Shown piece after piece: positions 1 to 9,087 of a stretch of DNA of 64,000 nt; the stretch's first letter is position 1, and each line of letters starts with the position of its first letter. The stretch covers positions 14,384-78,383 of the forward strand of contig PLHW01000073.1 in assembly GCA_003139095.1 (NCBI GenBank), given 5' to 3'. A model generated the notes under the pieces. It made no database searches. It had not been told where the DNA came from and saw nothing but the letters and a program-made list of their open reading frames with translations. The position numbers and the translations under genes were made by a program. The stretch is from Acidobacteriaceae bacterium. GTDB taxonomy: Bacteria; Acidobacteriota; Terriglobia; Terriglobales; Acidobacteriaceae.

Positions 1-697
1 TCACGCCTTCTTTGGCTACCGGAATTATCGGTACGAGCTGCGGCAGGACATCGGGCACTTTGACCCGGGCGAAATGTTCAACGTCCTGCTGGTCGCGGAT
101 GAGCACGGCTAGGTTGAGGCTGAGGTTTGAGATGTGCGGAAAGGGTCTGCCAGGATCGAACGCCAAAGGAGTCAGCGTAGGAAAGACTGTTTCGGAAAAA
201 TACTTGTTAACGTTCGTCCGTTGTACCGATGTCAGCTGAGAATAATCCACGACGCACAAACCAGCCTTCTTAAGGGCCGGGAAGAGTTGCCGGCGCAAAC
301 ACTCGTGTGCGGCTTTGAACAGGTCCGAAGCCTTTTCACGGATCGCGCCCAACTGTTGTTTGGGCGTCATACCATCGGGATCGCATTCGAGTACACCGCT
401 CTCCACTTGCCGCTTAAGACCGGCTACCCGCACCATGAAGAACTCATCCAGGTTTGAGCCCACAATAGAGAGAAATTTCACTCGCTCAAGCAGGGGATTG
501 TGCTGGTCCTGGGCCTCCTCCAGCACTCGTCTCTGGAACGCGAGCAGGCTGAGTTCCCGGTTAATGTAAAGTCTTGAATCGTCCAGAGAACATGCGCCGC
601 GCGAGCCCGTTCGGTTGGATTCTTCTTGCCGTGGTTTGGCGGCCCGTCGCGAAACCCGGTGCTTGATCTTGGTGGCGGGAGTGTGCTCGGCGGACAT
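1..697 (-). CDS. ppk1: Polyphosphate kinase 1, N-terminal part (cut by window edge)
   Basis: Translating the minus strand from the ATG at 697-695 gives 232 residues running off the left edge. After a basic, poorly conserved leader of about 45 residues comes the typical PPK1 N-terminal domain: YINRELSLLAFQRRVLEEA, then NPLLERVKFLSIVGSNLDEF and FMVRVAGLK, continuing to the PTLTPLAFDPGRPFPHISN segment that starts the head domain. PPK1 makes inorganic polyphosphate reversibly from ATP; the catalytic His residues lie beyond the window. It is divergent from pstS, which suits a phosphate-related pair. The plus-strand reading frames over this stretch are shadows. Family assignment is firm; the C-terminal two thirds cannot be checked. 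Confidence 0.93.
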   Translation of the reverse strand, partial: MSAEHTPATKIKHRVSRRAAKPRQEESNRTGSRGACSLDDSRLYINRELSLLAFQRRVLEEAQDQHNPLLERVKFLSIVGSNLDEFFMVRVAGLKRQVESGVLECDPDGMTPKQQLGAIREKASDLFKAAHECLRRQLFPALKKAGLCVVDYSQLTSVQRTNVNKYFSETVFPTLTPLAFDPGRPFPHISNLSLNLAVLIRDQQDVEHFARVKVPDVLPQLVPIIPVAKEGV

Positions 698-758
698 CGG
701 AATCGTTAAGAGTATACCGATTAAGCCCACCCGCTGAGCCTGAGATGAATCAGTCGCC

Positions 759-818
759 CTGTCAGACCATAGCGGCCTGACAGCGTTGTTAAGCGCAAAT
801 ATAAAGCACGATTGTTAA
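759..818. promoter_or_regulatory. Divergent ppk1/pstS control region with inverted and direct repeats
   Basis: The 274-bp space between the divergent starts holds a perfect inverted repeat, CTGTCAG (759-765) and CTGACAG (777-783), and two exact TTGTTAA copies (786-792 and 812-818) in AT-rich DNA. CTGTCA is the half-site of the enterobacterial Pho box, but there the half-sites are direct repeats, so assignment to PhoB is only a guess from the neighbouring phosphate genes. Confidence 0.35.
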
Positions 819-971
819 AGGGGGATTAATTCTCTTTCAGTTCGTGCGCAACTGTCCACTATTGCTCAGACCGACGGAATTGAGGATGAGAGAGTGATTC
901 GCTGGAGCTCTTAATCCAAGGAACTCGACCGGCTCGGTCGCGACCCGCTCCCGCACTGACAGAGGCGCATT

Positions 972-2027
972 ATGAAGTTTAGTTTTCTCTCCGTTCCGTT
1001 CTTCGCCGCTATCGTCCTAACTGGCTGTAACTCCGGGACACCGACGACCGTAGCCGCCCGCAATAGCACTCAGCTTACCGCCGCTGGCAGTTCGTTCGTT
1101 TATCCCGTCATGATGCGCTGGGTCCAAGCCTATGGACAGGACCATCAGGGATTACAGATCAATTATCAATCGATTGGCAGCGGCGGAGGCATCGAGCAGC
1201 TCAAGAACGGGATGGTGGATTTTGGCGCGTCCGACGCCGCGCTCGATGACGAAAAGCTGAAGGAGATGCCTGCTCTGGTGCAGATCCCGGAGAGCGCTGG
1301 ACCGGTATGCATAACTTATAACTTGGAACAGCTCAAAGTGCCCCTGAAGCTGAGCGCAAAAACACTCTCGGGTATTTATCTCGGCACCATCAAGAATTGG
1401 CAGGATGCTGCAATCAAGAAGGACAATCCGGGAGTAAATCTTGCCAAGCAGGGTATCGTCGTGGTGTATCGCACCGACGGCAGCGGCACCACGAACATCT
1501 TCACGACTTATCTTGCCGCCGTCAGCCCCAAGTGGAAGAGCCAGGTCGGCCAAGGCCTCTCCGTAAGCTGGCCAATCGGAATAGGGGGCAAAGGGAGCGA
1601 GGGCGTGACGGGCGTGGTGAAGCAGAGTTCCGGCGCAATCGGGTATGTGGAGCTGACTTACGCCGAGGAGAACCATCTTCCAGTCGCGCAGGTCCAGAAC
1701 TTGGCGGGCAAATACGTGAGCCCGACGGCTGCGGGAACGAGCGCCGCTATCGATGCGTTTTCCGGCGAGCTATCGAAAGACGTGCGCACGCCCATCGTGA
1801 ATGCTCCGGCGTCGGCGCCGGATGCTTATCCCATCAGTGGCCTCACCTTCTTGCTTGTGCCAAAACAGGCAAAAGATGCCAATAAGGCAGGGGAGGTTAA
1901 GGGCTTCGTCCAGTACATCATCACGGGCGGGCAGGACCCCGCGGAGCAGTTGCATTATGCAAAGCTACCGGCGTCTCTGCAGCAGATCGATGAACAGCTC
2001 TTGCAGCAGGTACAGGGTGGATCATAG
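972..2027 (+). CDS. pstS: Phosphate ABC transporter substrate-binding protein PstS
   Basis: This 351-residue protein starts with a lipoprotein signal peptide (hydrophobic stretch, lipobox LTGC with Cys at about residue 19), so it should be anchored outside the cytoplasmic membrane. It has PstS hallmarks: AAGSSFVYPVMMRW near the start, GSGGGIEQLKNGMVDFGASDA, and the phosphate-contact segment YRTDGSGTTNIFTTYL. It would capture phosphate for a PstCAB permease, but no pstC, pstA, pstB or phoU follows; the next gene is convergent. An isolated pstS facing ppk1 may be a high-affinity capture gene beside the polyphosphate store. The length is normal for the family. Confidence 0.93.
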   Translation: MKFSFLSVPFFAAIVLTGCNSGTPTTVAARNSTQLTAAGSSFVYPVMMRWVQAYGQDHQGLQINYQSIGSGGGIEQLKNGMVDFGASDAALDDEKLKEMPALVQIPESAGPVCITYNLEQLKVPLKLSAKTLSGIYLGTIKNWQDAAIKKDNPGVNLAKQGIVVVYRTDGSGTTNIFTTYLAAVSPKWKSQVGQGLSVSWPIGIGGKGSEGVTGVVKQSSGAIGYVELTYAEENHLPVAQVQNLAGKYVSPTAAGTSAAIDAFSGELSKDVRTPIVNAPASAPDAYPISGLTFLLVPKQAKDANKAGEVKGFVQYIITGGQDPAEQLHYAKLPASLQQIDEQLLQQVQGGS

Positions 2028-2105
2028 AGAGCACTTCAGGATTCGGCGGGCTATCAGGTTCTTAGGGCCGGAGGCCTGAACGTGAGTATCTCTGGCACGC
2101 GTGTT

Positions 2106-3671
2106 TCATGGCGTGCTAAGGAACTTCGGCAGATTTTCTGCTGCGCGGCCCATGGAGCGAGCAAGGCTTAGTTTAGCGACGTTGTGGGAGAACACGCTGT
2201 TGATGTAGTCAAGCTCAGCGCCCGCCAGCGCTTCCTGCGACTGAACCAGTTCTACACTGTCGGCCACACCTGCCTCCACACGCTGCCGCGTGAGATCGAG
2301 AGTCTCCCTGGCGACCCGCGCATTCCTCTGCGCCACCTCAACCTCGCTCGTTGCCGCCTCTAAGTCGAGATAGACTTTTCGAATGTCTCCCTCTACTTGC
2401 AGTTTGAGATCTTCGAGTTCGGCACGTCTTTGCGTTAAAGTGGCGTCGGCTTGCTCGATGTCGCCCTCCGTTCGGCCACCCTCCCAAATTTGGAAGCGCA
2501 GTGTCCCAGTGACCGAGAACGTTCCGTGAGATTGGGACGGATTGGTTCCGATCACTCCATAATCGGTGTTCACCGCAAGCGAGGGCAGTCGCTCTGAGCG
2601 CGCGCCAGATCGCGCGAGATCGGCGGCCCGGACTTGAGCCGCGGCTGCCCTTAAATCCGGACGTTGCTCGAAGGCCTGTCTGAACGCCTCTTCCAGGGTA
2701 ATCGGCGGCGCAGCCGAGAAAGGAACGTCATCGGAGAGGTCGTACTGATCGTTAGGCGGCAAACCGGTCATCCGCGCCAGGTTGATCTTCTGCTTCGCAA
2801 GATCGTTCTGCAATGAAGTTACTCGCTGCTGTTGGGTAAGCGCTTGCACTTGGCTGCGATCGACATCGACCTGTGCCACCACTCCTACAGCTCGTTGCTG
2901 TGATGCTTGTTTGTAAAGAGCGTTTGCTGTGTCGAGTTGAGCAAGAGCTGATTGCACTCTGGCTTTGTCGGCAATAACCAAAAGATAAGCTCCCCCAACG
3001 GCTAATACCACGAGATCGCGAGAATCTTGAGCCGAAAGTTGGTTTGCACGGAAGCTTTCATTGGCCGATTTGTAGTTTTTCCACTCGGTAAGATCCACTA
3101 CGGTTTGTGCGAGACGGGCTCTCAAGTCAATATAGTTGTAGGGCCCCAAAACCGTTGGCAAATTGAATCCTGGAATCTTCTTCAGGCCCTCGGCTGCCAG
3201 GCTGGTCTGCTGCACGGTTTCGGCCAGATCGCCAGTAAGGTTGGGGAGAAGTACGCTGCGCGCCACGCGCGTTTGCCCATGCGCTTGACGCACAGCTTGG
3301 GCGAGCCCAACTGCTCCCAGATTGTACTCAAGGCCGCGGCGGATGGCGTCTCGCAAAGACAGCTTGCCGGAAAACGGCATGGTGGCGATACCAGACGTAC
3401 TTCCCGAGTAAGCCCCTTGAACCTGAATCGTGGGATTGAGTGTGTTGACGGTGGTCGCTACGCCCGGAGTGGAGGACTGTGTTGCCGTCACCGAGCCGCT
3501 CTGTGCGGTTCGGCCGGACAGCGGCAACTGCGTTGCTTGCGCGCCTTGGGATTGCCCAGGCGGCGTCTGGGCCGACGCATTTCCGCCTGCGATGCACATG
3601 CTGAGCAGGATCACTGTCGCGCTCGTCTTCAGCTGTCTCGGCAGCGTGGCCACTTTCTTCTTCTTCCTCAT
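2106..3671 (-). CDS. TolC-family outer-membrane efflux protein
   Basis: About 521 residues from the ATG at 3671 (MRKKKK); a TTG 30 bp further upstream overlaps the permease stop but has no ribosome site. A basic N-terminus and hydrophobic segment ending NASA form a signal peptide. The rest has the two-fold outer-membrane-factor pattern: LSLRDAIRRGLEYN near residue 105, long helical segments, and the second half starting EEAFRQAFEQRPDLRAA. It should form a trimeric channel for a tripartite exporter. Only 26 bp separate it from the permease upstream, so they look like an operon. It is a paralogue of the TolC gene at 20584, but its partner here is an ABC-2 permease rather than an MFS pump. Confidence 0.88.
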   Translation of the reverse strand: MRKKKKVATLPRQLKTSATVILLSMCIAGGNASAQTPPGQSQGAQATQLPLSGRTAQSGSVTATQSSTPGVATTVNTLNPTIQVQGAYSGSTSGIATMPFSGKLSLRDAIRRGLEYNLGAVGLAQAVRQAHGQTRVARSVLLPNLTGDLAETVQQTSLAAEGLKKIPGFNLPTVLGPYNYIDLRARLAQTVVDLTEWKNYKSANESFRANQLSAQDSRDLVVLAVGGAYLLVIADKARVQSALAQLDTANALYKQASQQRAVGVVAQVDVDRSQVQALTQQQRVTSLQNDLAKQKINLARMTGLPPNDQYDLSDDVPFSAAPPITLEEAFRQAFEQRPDLRAAAAQVRAADLARSGARSERLPSLAVNTDYGVIGTNPSQSHGTFSVTGTLRFQIWEGGRTEGDIEQADATLTQRRAELEDLKLQVEGDIRKVYLDLEAATSEVEVAQRNARVARETLDLTRQRVEAGVADSVELVQSQEALAGAELDYINSVFSHNVAKLSLARSMGRAAENLPKFLSTP

Positions 3672-3697
3672 GGGCAATGGACCGTGCCTTTCCGTTC

Positions 3698-4606
3698 TCA
3701 ACTAAGTTGCTTGCGAAAACGCCAAACGCTGAGCGAAACCAGGACGATGGTAAAAATCGACAACGCCAGGAAATTGGGCCATAGCGCGACGATCCCACTT
3801 CCTTTGAGCATGCCGCCGCGGACGATGGTCGCGAAATGGTGAATGGGATTCAGGATCGTAAAGGGCTGCATCCATCGCGGCATCGCTTCGACAGGATTCA
3901 GAGCTCCTGACAGAGAGGACAATGGCGGATTGATGAAAAACGCAGTCAGCTGCGCCTGCTGGGCCGACTTACTGAAAGTTGCAATCACCGTGCCCAGACT
4001 GATCCCGGACAAAATGCACAGCATGCCGCCAAACAAGACGTAAGGCAAGCTGCCATGAAACGGGATGTGGAACGCGATTTTGAGTGTCGCAACGCACATC
4101 AGCATCATGATGCAGAGCAAGGTAAACAGTGGCACGATTTTGGCGATGATGATTTCAGATGTGCTGGCTGGAGACATGAGCAACTGCTCCATGGTGCCAG
4201 TTTCGCGCTCTCTCACCATGGCCGCGGATGCAACCAACGAACTGTTCATAATCAGCAAGAGACCGAAAACGCCGGTCGCAATGAACCAGGAATCAATCAG
4301 GCCCGGGTTGTAGAGGAAAGCCGGCATCAGTTGCACTTGTCCCCGGCGACTGATCTCGGACGCAGCAACCTGCTTAAAGCTGGGATGAATGCCCATGCTC
4401 TGCAGCCCGGCATTGTAAGTTTGAATGATGCCTTCCGCATAGGCTTGGCTAATGGTGGCAGTATTCGCGTTCGTGGCATTTAGTAGGAACTGGACGGTGG
4501 TGGAGTGTCCGCGATGCAAATCCCGCGCATAGTCGTAGGGTACCCGAAGAAGAACTCCCTCGCGAGAGAGGAGCCATTCCGGCGGCCGGGGACGTGGCGC
4601 TACGCG
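3698..4606 (-). pseudogene. ABC-2 type permease, 5'-truncated
   Basis: The minus frame is open from 4606 (just inside a TGA at 4609-4607) to the stop at 3698, about 302 residues. It reads as the C-terminal three quarters of a DrrB/YbhR-type ABC exporter permease: periplasmic segment with VPYDYARDL and NATNANTAT, then RERETGTMEQLLMSPAS and five or six hydrophobic helices ending at RKQLS. The family normally has about 370 residues with a first membrane helix before this point; that part is missing. The only usable start inside is a TTG at 4519, within the conserved domain and without a ribosome site. Homology stops near 4560-4575, where phospholipase-like sequence begins on the other strand. 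I call it a remnant, though a fusion across the junction is not excluded. Confidence 0.75.
4560..4594. other. Junction of two 5'-truncated, head-to-head genes
   Basis: The permease homology (minus strand) and the phospholipase-D-like homology (plus strand) both begin abruptly here, with no promoter or ribosome site between them. Neither gene has its 5' end. A deletion, an inversion end-point or an assembly misjoin would each produce this. Confidence 0.65.
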
Positions 4607-5379
4607 TCATGGCCAGCATGCCCACGATCGCCGGTGTTTACCGGTTGGACCAACTGATTGCCGCGATTGCCCGGCGTTCGATATGGCTGACAGATCCCTA
4701 CTTCGTAGGAACAACGTCTTACGTGGAAGCCCTGAAGGCTGCGGCGAACGATGGCGTGGATGTAAGGCTCCTGGTGCCACGGGCTAGCGATATTCCGATG
4801 ATGCGTGCGGTGTCGCGAGCTGGGTTCCGCGGACTCTTGGAAGGAGGGGTAAGGATATTTGAATGGACTGGTTCCATGGTGCATGCCAAGACGGCAGTCG
4901 CAGATGGCCGCTGGGCGCGGGTGGGTTCGACTAATCTCAACCTGGCCAGCTGGATGGGAAACTGGGAACTGGACGTGATCGCGGAGGACGAACGGTTTTC
5001 ACAAAAGATGGAGAATATGTATTTGCAGGACTTGGCCCATTCGATCGAGATTGTTCTGCGAGACAAGAACCGCGTACGCCCAGCAGTTGAGCGAACGGGG
5101 AACGGGCCTCCACAGAAAACCGCATCCGGAAGCGCCGGGCGTGCTGCCGCCGGAGTTCTTCGGATCGGCAACGCAGTGGGAGCGGCTATCACCAGTCATC
5201 GGGTCCTGGGCCCGGCTGAAGCCAGAATCATGTTTATCGTGGCCTGTTTTCTATTGCCACTGACGGTGGTCGCGATTCTCTGGCCTCGAGTGGTTGCGGT
5301 TCCGATTGCAGTATTGGGTGGGTGGTTGGCAATTTCGCTGCTCGTAAGAGCCTATCGGCTGCGTGCTAGGCGCAACTGA
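4594..5379 (+). pseudogene. Phospholipase D/cardiolipin synthase-like protein, N-terminal half missing
   Basis: From GTG 4594 this encodes 261 residues; the frame is open further upstream through the antisense of the permease remnant. The visible part is the second PLD half: [29 protein letters not shown], then one HKD motif [20 protein letters not shown] (H-x-K-x4-D) at about residues 97-116. Two hydrophobic helices follow near residues 210-255. Cardiolipin synthases of this type need two HKD motifs and have 450-500 residues; the first HKD motif and the N-terminal membrane part are absent. With one motif it could act only as a homodimer, so a non-functional remnant is more likely. The downstream end is intact and lies about 260 bp before the tRNA-derived att site. 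Confidence 0.75.
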
Positions 5380-5537
5380 TAGCAGACTGATGGTTCCCCA
5401 CGCTGATCTATTTCTTGTATCGTTCGAAGTTCGGCGCTGTTCTCACGAGGAACGTCTGAGGCCCAAGTCAGCGCAAGGATCTTACAACAGGCCCTCGGAA
5501 GTAGGCTGATCCGCCACTATCAGCCCTTGGCCCAAAG

Positions 5538-5559
5538 TTGGTGTCAAATTTGGTGTCAA
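5538..5559 (+). repeat. Two direct repeats of TTGGTGTCAA beside the att remnant
   Basis: TTGGTGTCAA occurs at 5538-5547 and 5550-5559, exact copies with a 12-bp period, about 80 bp before the tRNA fragment. The arrangement resembles integrase arm-type binding sites at the end of tRNA-integrated elements; this is inference from position. Confidence 0.5.
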
Positions 5560-5562
5560 GAC

Positions 5563-5601
5563 CGGCTATTTTTCCGGGTTTTTCCGGCATAGCCGATTTT
5601 T
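5563..5601 (+). terminator. Possible rho-independent terminator
   Basis: A perfect 7-bp inverted repeat, CGGCTAT (5563-5569) and ATAGCCG (5589-5595), is followed by A and a run of six T. The loop of 19 nt is long and itself contains repeated TTTTTCCGG, so this may instead be part of the recombination region. Confidence 0.4.
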
Positions 5602-5637
5602 TGGCCCTTTGCCGTCAATAACTTACACTTTCTACAG

Positions 5638-5686
5638 TTCCATGGCATGGAAGAGGTCGTCGGTTCGATCCCGACCAGGTCCACCA
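5638..5686 (+). other. 3' half of tRNA-Ala(GGC): att remnant of an integrated element
   Basis: Reading plus: TTCC, anticodon loop ATGGCAT (anticodon GGC), GGAAG, variable loop AGGTC, T stem GTCGG with loop TTCGATC and CCGAC, acceptor strand CAGGTCC, discriminator A and encoded CCA (5684-5686). The 5' half (acceptor, D arm and the outermost anticodon-stem base) is absent, so this cannot be a working tRNA. Identity switches at the anticodon stem, a usual crossover point for tyrosine integrases. Because the 3' part is on the plus strand, the element would lie to the left, with the intact tRNA-Ala and probably the integrase beyond the window edge. The 386-bp gap 5380-5765 holds nothing else recognisable. 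Confidence 0.78.
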
Positions 5687-5765
5687 AATCTTCTGGTTTC
5701 CTCCATGTTGTGCTGACTACGGAGCACCAGGAAGTACCGGATGAAGTTGGGGCTTTGCCGCCAGA

Positions 5766-8684
5766 TTACTGCAACTTCCCGTACTCCGCTTTGGCTTCTT
5801 TCAGGATGGGGATATCCGGATCGGCGTCCTTCCAGAGCGTGAGGAAATCTTTGTAGGCGGCGAGCGCCCGACTGCGGGCGGCGTCGGCATCCACTCCCTG
5901 CGCGGTTCTCGCCTGCAGTGCGTTCGCACGAGCCACTCCCAGATGCGCTAACGCTCCCGTCCAGCAGTTCCAGACGATGCCGCTGTGGTCGAGAATCTTC
6001 TGAAACTCGGCGGCGGCAGCACTGCCCTGTCCGGCTGCCAAGTATGCCTCTCCTCGTACATACACGTGATAGAGACAGGAAACATTGTTGACGAACGTAA
6101 TTTGCCCCAACTCGATGCCGGAAGCAGCTTGCGGGGCATTCAGGGCGGACGCCGGGTTCTTTTTGTTCAGCGCCAATTGCGCCTGAATCGCGGGCAGCCA
6201 AAGCGACTGCATTTGGGTGTTCAGGGGGAAGCGCCTCCCTAAGTCCTGGGCCAGGGATTCGGCTCGCGCCGTATCGCCCGCCATGGCAAACGCCAGCGCG
6301 GCTTCAACCTCGACGCCCTGAATCGCGGGAGCAAGCTTCAAAGCCTCGGCCGCTGCCTGCCGCGCTTCTGTCGCGTTGCCGTAAGCGGCCTGTTGTAGAG
6401 CCGCATTCGCCTGCCATATCGCCCCGCCTTCTTTGTTGTCCGCTCGTATGGCGGAGTCCACCGCCTGCTTGGTCAGTTCCCGCGCTTTCGCCAGATGACC
6501 GCCGTACGCCTCGGTGTCCGATGCCAACGCAAAGCCCTCGTTCTCGTAATCGGGCTTCCCCGCATACCACTGTTGTTGTTCCGCCATCGACCTCGAGTCT
6601 GCGCCGACAAAGGCAACGGCGTAGAGAGCATTGTGGAGTATGTCGCTATCGGCTTTTCGCGCTTGCCCTTCCTGGATAATCTGCCGGGTTTCCTCGATGC
6701 GCTCCAAGGCAAGCGTGTAGTTGGCGAGATTCCCGTAGTTCAGTAACCGGTCCGGTGCCAGGCGCAAGGCTTGCTTTGTGATCTCCGTGGCCTTCTCATA
6801 TTGCCCCAATGAGGCGAGCACTCCGCCCAGATTGCCGTAAGCCCCGGGTCTCTGGGGGTAGCTCTCAATGAACTCCTGGTACGTCTCCGCGGCTTTATCC
6901 AGTTCTCCAGTTACATCCCGATAGTAGTCGGCGGTGATCGCCAGCCTTTCCCGTTCGCTGGCATGTTCCCGCAACTGGAATGCCTTGGTCAGGTACTCGC
7001 TGGCCCGCCCCATCTCGCCCAGATTGGAGTAGTCGACACCCAGTGCCGCGTAGCCCATGGCAAAATTCGGATCAAGCTCGATGGCGCGTTGATCGTACGA
7101 TAGGGCTTCGGAGACGGCGCTTTTTTCGCGATAGGCCTTCCACCCAAGGCTCAACGCTTTCAGAGCCTCCAGCGAAGGCGTGGTCGCCTGTTCCAGCGGT
7201 ACGCTAAACTTCTGCACCGTAGCCAGCGATTCTCCTAACTCACTGCGCAGCTTGGAGGCCGCCTCGCCCAGCGTGTCCAGCACCTTCTCCTTGGACGCCG
7301 CCGTCACCTGCTCCTGCCCCAGCGTCTCTCCGCTCTGGCAATTCACCGCCTTTAGCCCCAGCACATATTCACTGCCCAGACTGCCAATCGCTCCGGTAAT
7401 GTAAGCTTTGCTGGCCGCCCGCAGGCAGAGCTCGTGAGCTACCTCGGGCGTCAGCTTCGCGTCCGCCGGACGGGTCATCAATTTCAAGGTCTTTGCGACT
7501 TCGCTGTCGGAGAGCACATTCAGGAAAGGCGATTGCTCTAGCGATACCGTGAGCGCCATCTTCAACGTGTCGTCGAAGATCGCATCGCCCGTGCTATTGG
7601 CAAAATCTCCAAGAACGATGGTGTCCTTATCGGTTAGCCGCTTGCTTTGCTCATGCGACCGATAGTAAAGTGCGCCCGCGATCATCAAAGCGACAAGCAG
7701 GACGGGAACGGCAATCTTCCAGAGCTTCGCAACTCGAGTCGCCGTCGTTCTTGGCCCGGATACTGTGCTTGAGTTTGCCGCCGCACTCCGTCCGCTCTCC
7801 GTGTCCCGCTTCACCCTTTGCAAATCCGTTCGCATATCGGACGCGTGCTGGTAACGCAGCTTGCGGTCCTTCTCTAGAGCCTTGTTGATGATGTCTTCCA
7901 ACTTGGCAGGTATGTCGGGATTCATCCGCACCACGGGAACTGGGTCGCGTTCCAGAATCGCGTTAAAGATCACCGCCGAACTCTCGCCCCGAAATGGCAA
8001 CTGGCCCGTCGCCATTTCGTAGAGGACAGCTCCAAATGAAAACAGATCGGTGCGGGCATCCAGCTCTTTCGCACGCGCCTGCTCGGGCGACATATAGGCG
8101 ACCGTGCCCAGCGCGCTGCCGGGACTCGTCAACTGCTCCTCGGACTCGACGGTCGGGGCACTCATGGCAGCGCTCTGCGGTTTGAGCAAGACCTTGGCCA
8201 GCCCGAAATCCAGAATCTTGGCGTGCCCGCGCTCCGTGATGAAAATATTCGCGGGTTTGATGTCTCGGTGGACGATCCCTTTCGCGTGTGCGGCATCGAG
8301 GGCATCGGCGATCTCGATGGCGAGCGCTAGAATCACTTCGGTTTCCAGCGGACGACCTGCAATACTCTGCTTTAGCGTCATCCCATCCAGAAACTCCATT
8401 ACCAGGAAGGGCTGCCCATCTTGCTGCCCGATTTCATGAATAGTGCAGATGTTGGGATGATTCAGTGCGGAAGCAGCTTGCGCTTCTCGCTGGAAACGAG
8501 CCAACGCTTGGGGGTCTTTGGCTACTTCTTCGGGCAGAAACTTCAGCGCGACAAATCGGTGGAGGGCTAAGTCCTCGGCCTTGTAGACGACGCCCATGCC
8601 GCCGCCGCCAATCTTCTCGACGATGCGGTAGTGGCCCAGTTCACCGCCGACGAGTGTATCCTGGCCTGGGGGACGACTGGCCAT
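5766..8684 (-). CDS. Serine/threonine protein kinase with transmembrane segment and TPR sensor part
   Basis: 972 residues from the ATG at 8684 (a GTG 12 bp upstream is possible). The N-terminal kinase domain (about 18-275) has the glycine loop [20 protein letters not shown] with the ATP-binding Lys, [16 protein letters not shown] and MSPEQ. A juxtamembrane stretch leads to one hydrophobic helix near residues 325-345 ([16 protein letters not shown]). The outer part begins with a domain rich in [22 protein letters not shown], seen in many acidobacterial kinases, and continues as TPR-like helical pairs ([38 protein letters not shown]). Likely a receptor-like Hanks kinase; the substrate is unknown. 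It stands alone, with repeat-bearing spacers on both sides. Confidence 0.9.
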   Translation of the reverse strand: MASRPPGQDTLVGGELGHYRIVEKIGGGGMGVVYKAEDLALHRFVALKFLPEEVAKDPQALARFQREAQAASALNHPNICTIHEIGQQDGQPFLVMEFLDGMTLKQSIAGRPLETEVILALAIEIADALDAAHAKGIVHRDIKPANIFITERGHAKILDFGLAKVLLKPQSAAMSAPTVESEEQLTSPGSALGTVAYMSPEQARAKELDARTDLFSFGAVLYEMATGQLPFRGESSAVIFNAILERDPVPVVRMNPDIPAKLEDIINKALEKDRKLRYQHASDMRTDLQRVKRDTESGRSAAANSSTVSGPRTTATRVAKLWKIAVPVLLVALMIAGALYYRSHEQSKRLTDKDTIVLGDFANSTGDAIFDDTLKMALTVSLEQSPFLNVLSDSEVAKTLKLMTRPADAKLTPEVAHELCLRAASKAYITGAIGSLGSEYVLGLKAVNCQSGETLGQEQVTAASKEKVLDTLGEAASKLRSELGESLATVQKFSVPLEQATTPSLEALKALSLGWKAYREKSAVSEALSYDQRAIELDPNFAMGYAALGVDYSNLGEMGRASEYLTKAFQLREHASERERLAITADYYRDVTGELDKAAETYQEFIESYPQRPGAYGNLGGVLASLGQYEKATEITKQALRLAPDRLLNYGNLANYTLALERIEETRQIIQEGQARKADSDILHNALYAVAFVGADSRSMAEQQQWYAGKPDYENEGFALASDTEAYGGHLAKARELTKQAVDSAIRADNKEGGAIWQANAALQQAAYGNATEARQAAAEALKLAPAIQGVEVEAALAFAMAGDTARAESLAQDLGRRFPLNTQMQSLWLPAIQAQLALNKKNPASALNAPQAASGIELGQITFVNNVSCLYHVYVRGEAYLAAGQGSAAAAEFQKILDHSGIVWNCWTGALAHLGVARANALQARTAQGVDADAARSRALAAYKDFLTLWKDADPDIPILKEAKAEYGKLQ

Positions 8685-8915
8685 GGGGAAAAGCACCCTT
8701 TCCCCTCACCTCACCGAACCATTCTAGGCCGTGGGCGGTGACAGAATCGACAAGAAAGCGAACCCCAGCCTTGCAGCGGCATGGGCCGCCGATTGCTGTT
8801 GAAATATCGTCAGTACACTATTGTCGGAAACTTGCCCCGTAGCGATAACGATGCCGTCGCGCATCCCAGTCTCGCTGGGTTGTCCTAACTCATTGATTTA
8901 TAAATACTTTACTTC

Positions 8916-8977
8916 TAACTCCTTATTCCTCAAAGACCTGGCGCTTTTGCCCGCTAGGTCTTTGATTCTAAGAGACC
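8916..8977. repeat. Dispersed TCTTTG/AAGGAGTTA repeat, copy 1, within the 8697-9087 spacer
   Basis: The spacer between the divergent kinase genes (391 bp) has no gene. On the minus strand 8942-8916 reads GCCAGGTCTTTGAGGAATAA then GGAGTTA, matching the copy at 26086-26112 with one difference over 27 bp. A second, plus-strand unit (GCTAGGTCTTTGATTCTAAG) lies at 8953-8972, so the two units face each other. Further copies are at 25887-26112 and a degenerate one is near 20525. Confidence 0.7.
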
Positions 8978-9087
8978 GCACCAAGGGGGGTATGATTACC
9001 ATCCAGTAAACACCCTCCCATGATTCCCATTTCTGCCCTCTTCACGTAGACTGCCGCTGAGCGTTTTCTCAACGCGACAGTTTGCCT

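Noticed and set aside
12-569. Three plus-strand frames at the left edge
   Set aside because: They are the antisense of the polyphosphate kinase N-terminal domain.
2028-2105. Terminator between convergent pstS and tolC-like genes
   Set aside because: A GCACGC/GCGTGC stem is present but no T run follows on either strand.
5638-5686. A functional tRNA-Ala gene
   Set aside because: Acceptor 5' strand and D arm are missing upstream; only the 3' half fits the tRNA fold.
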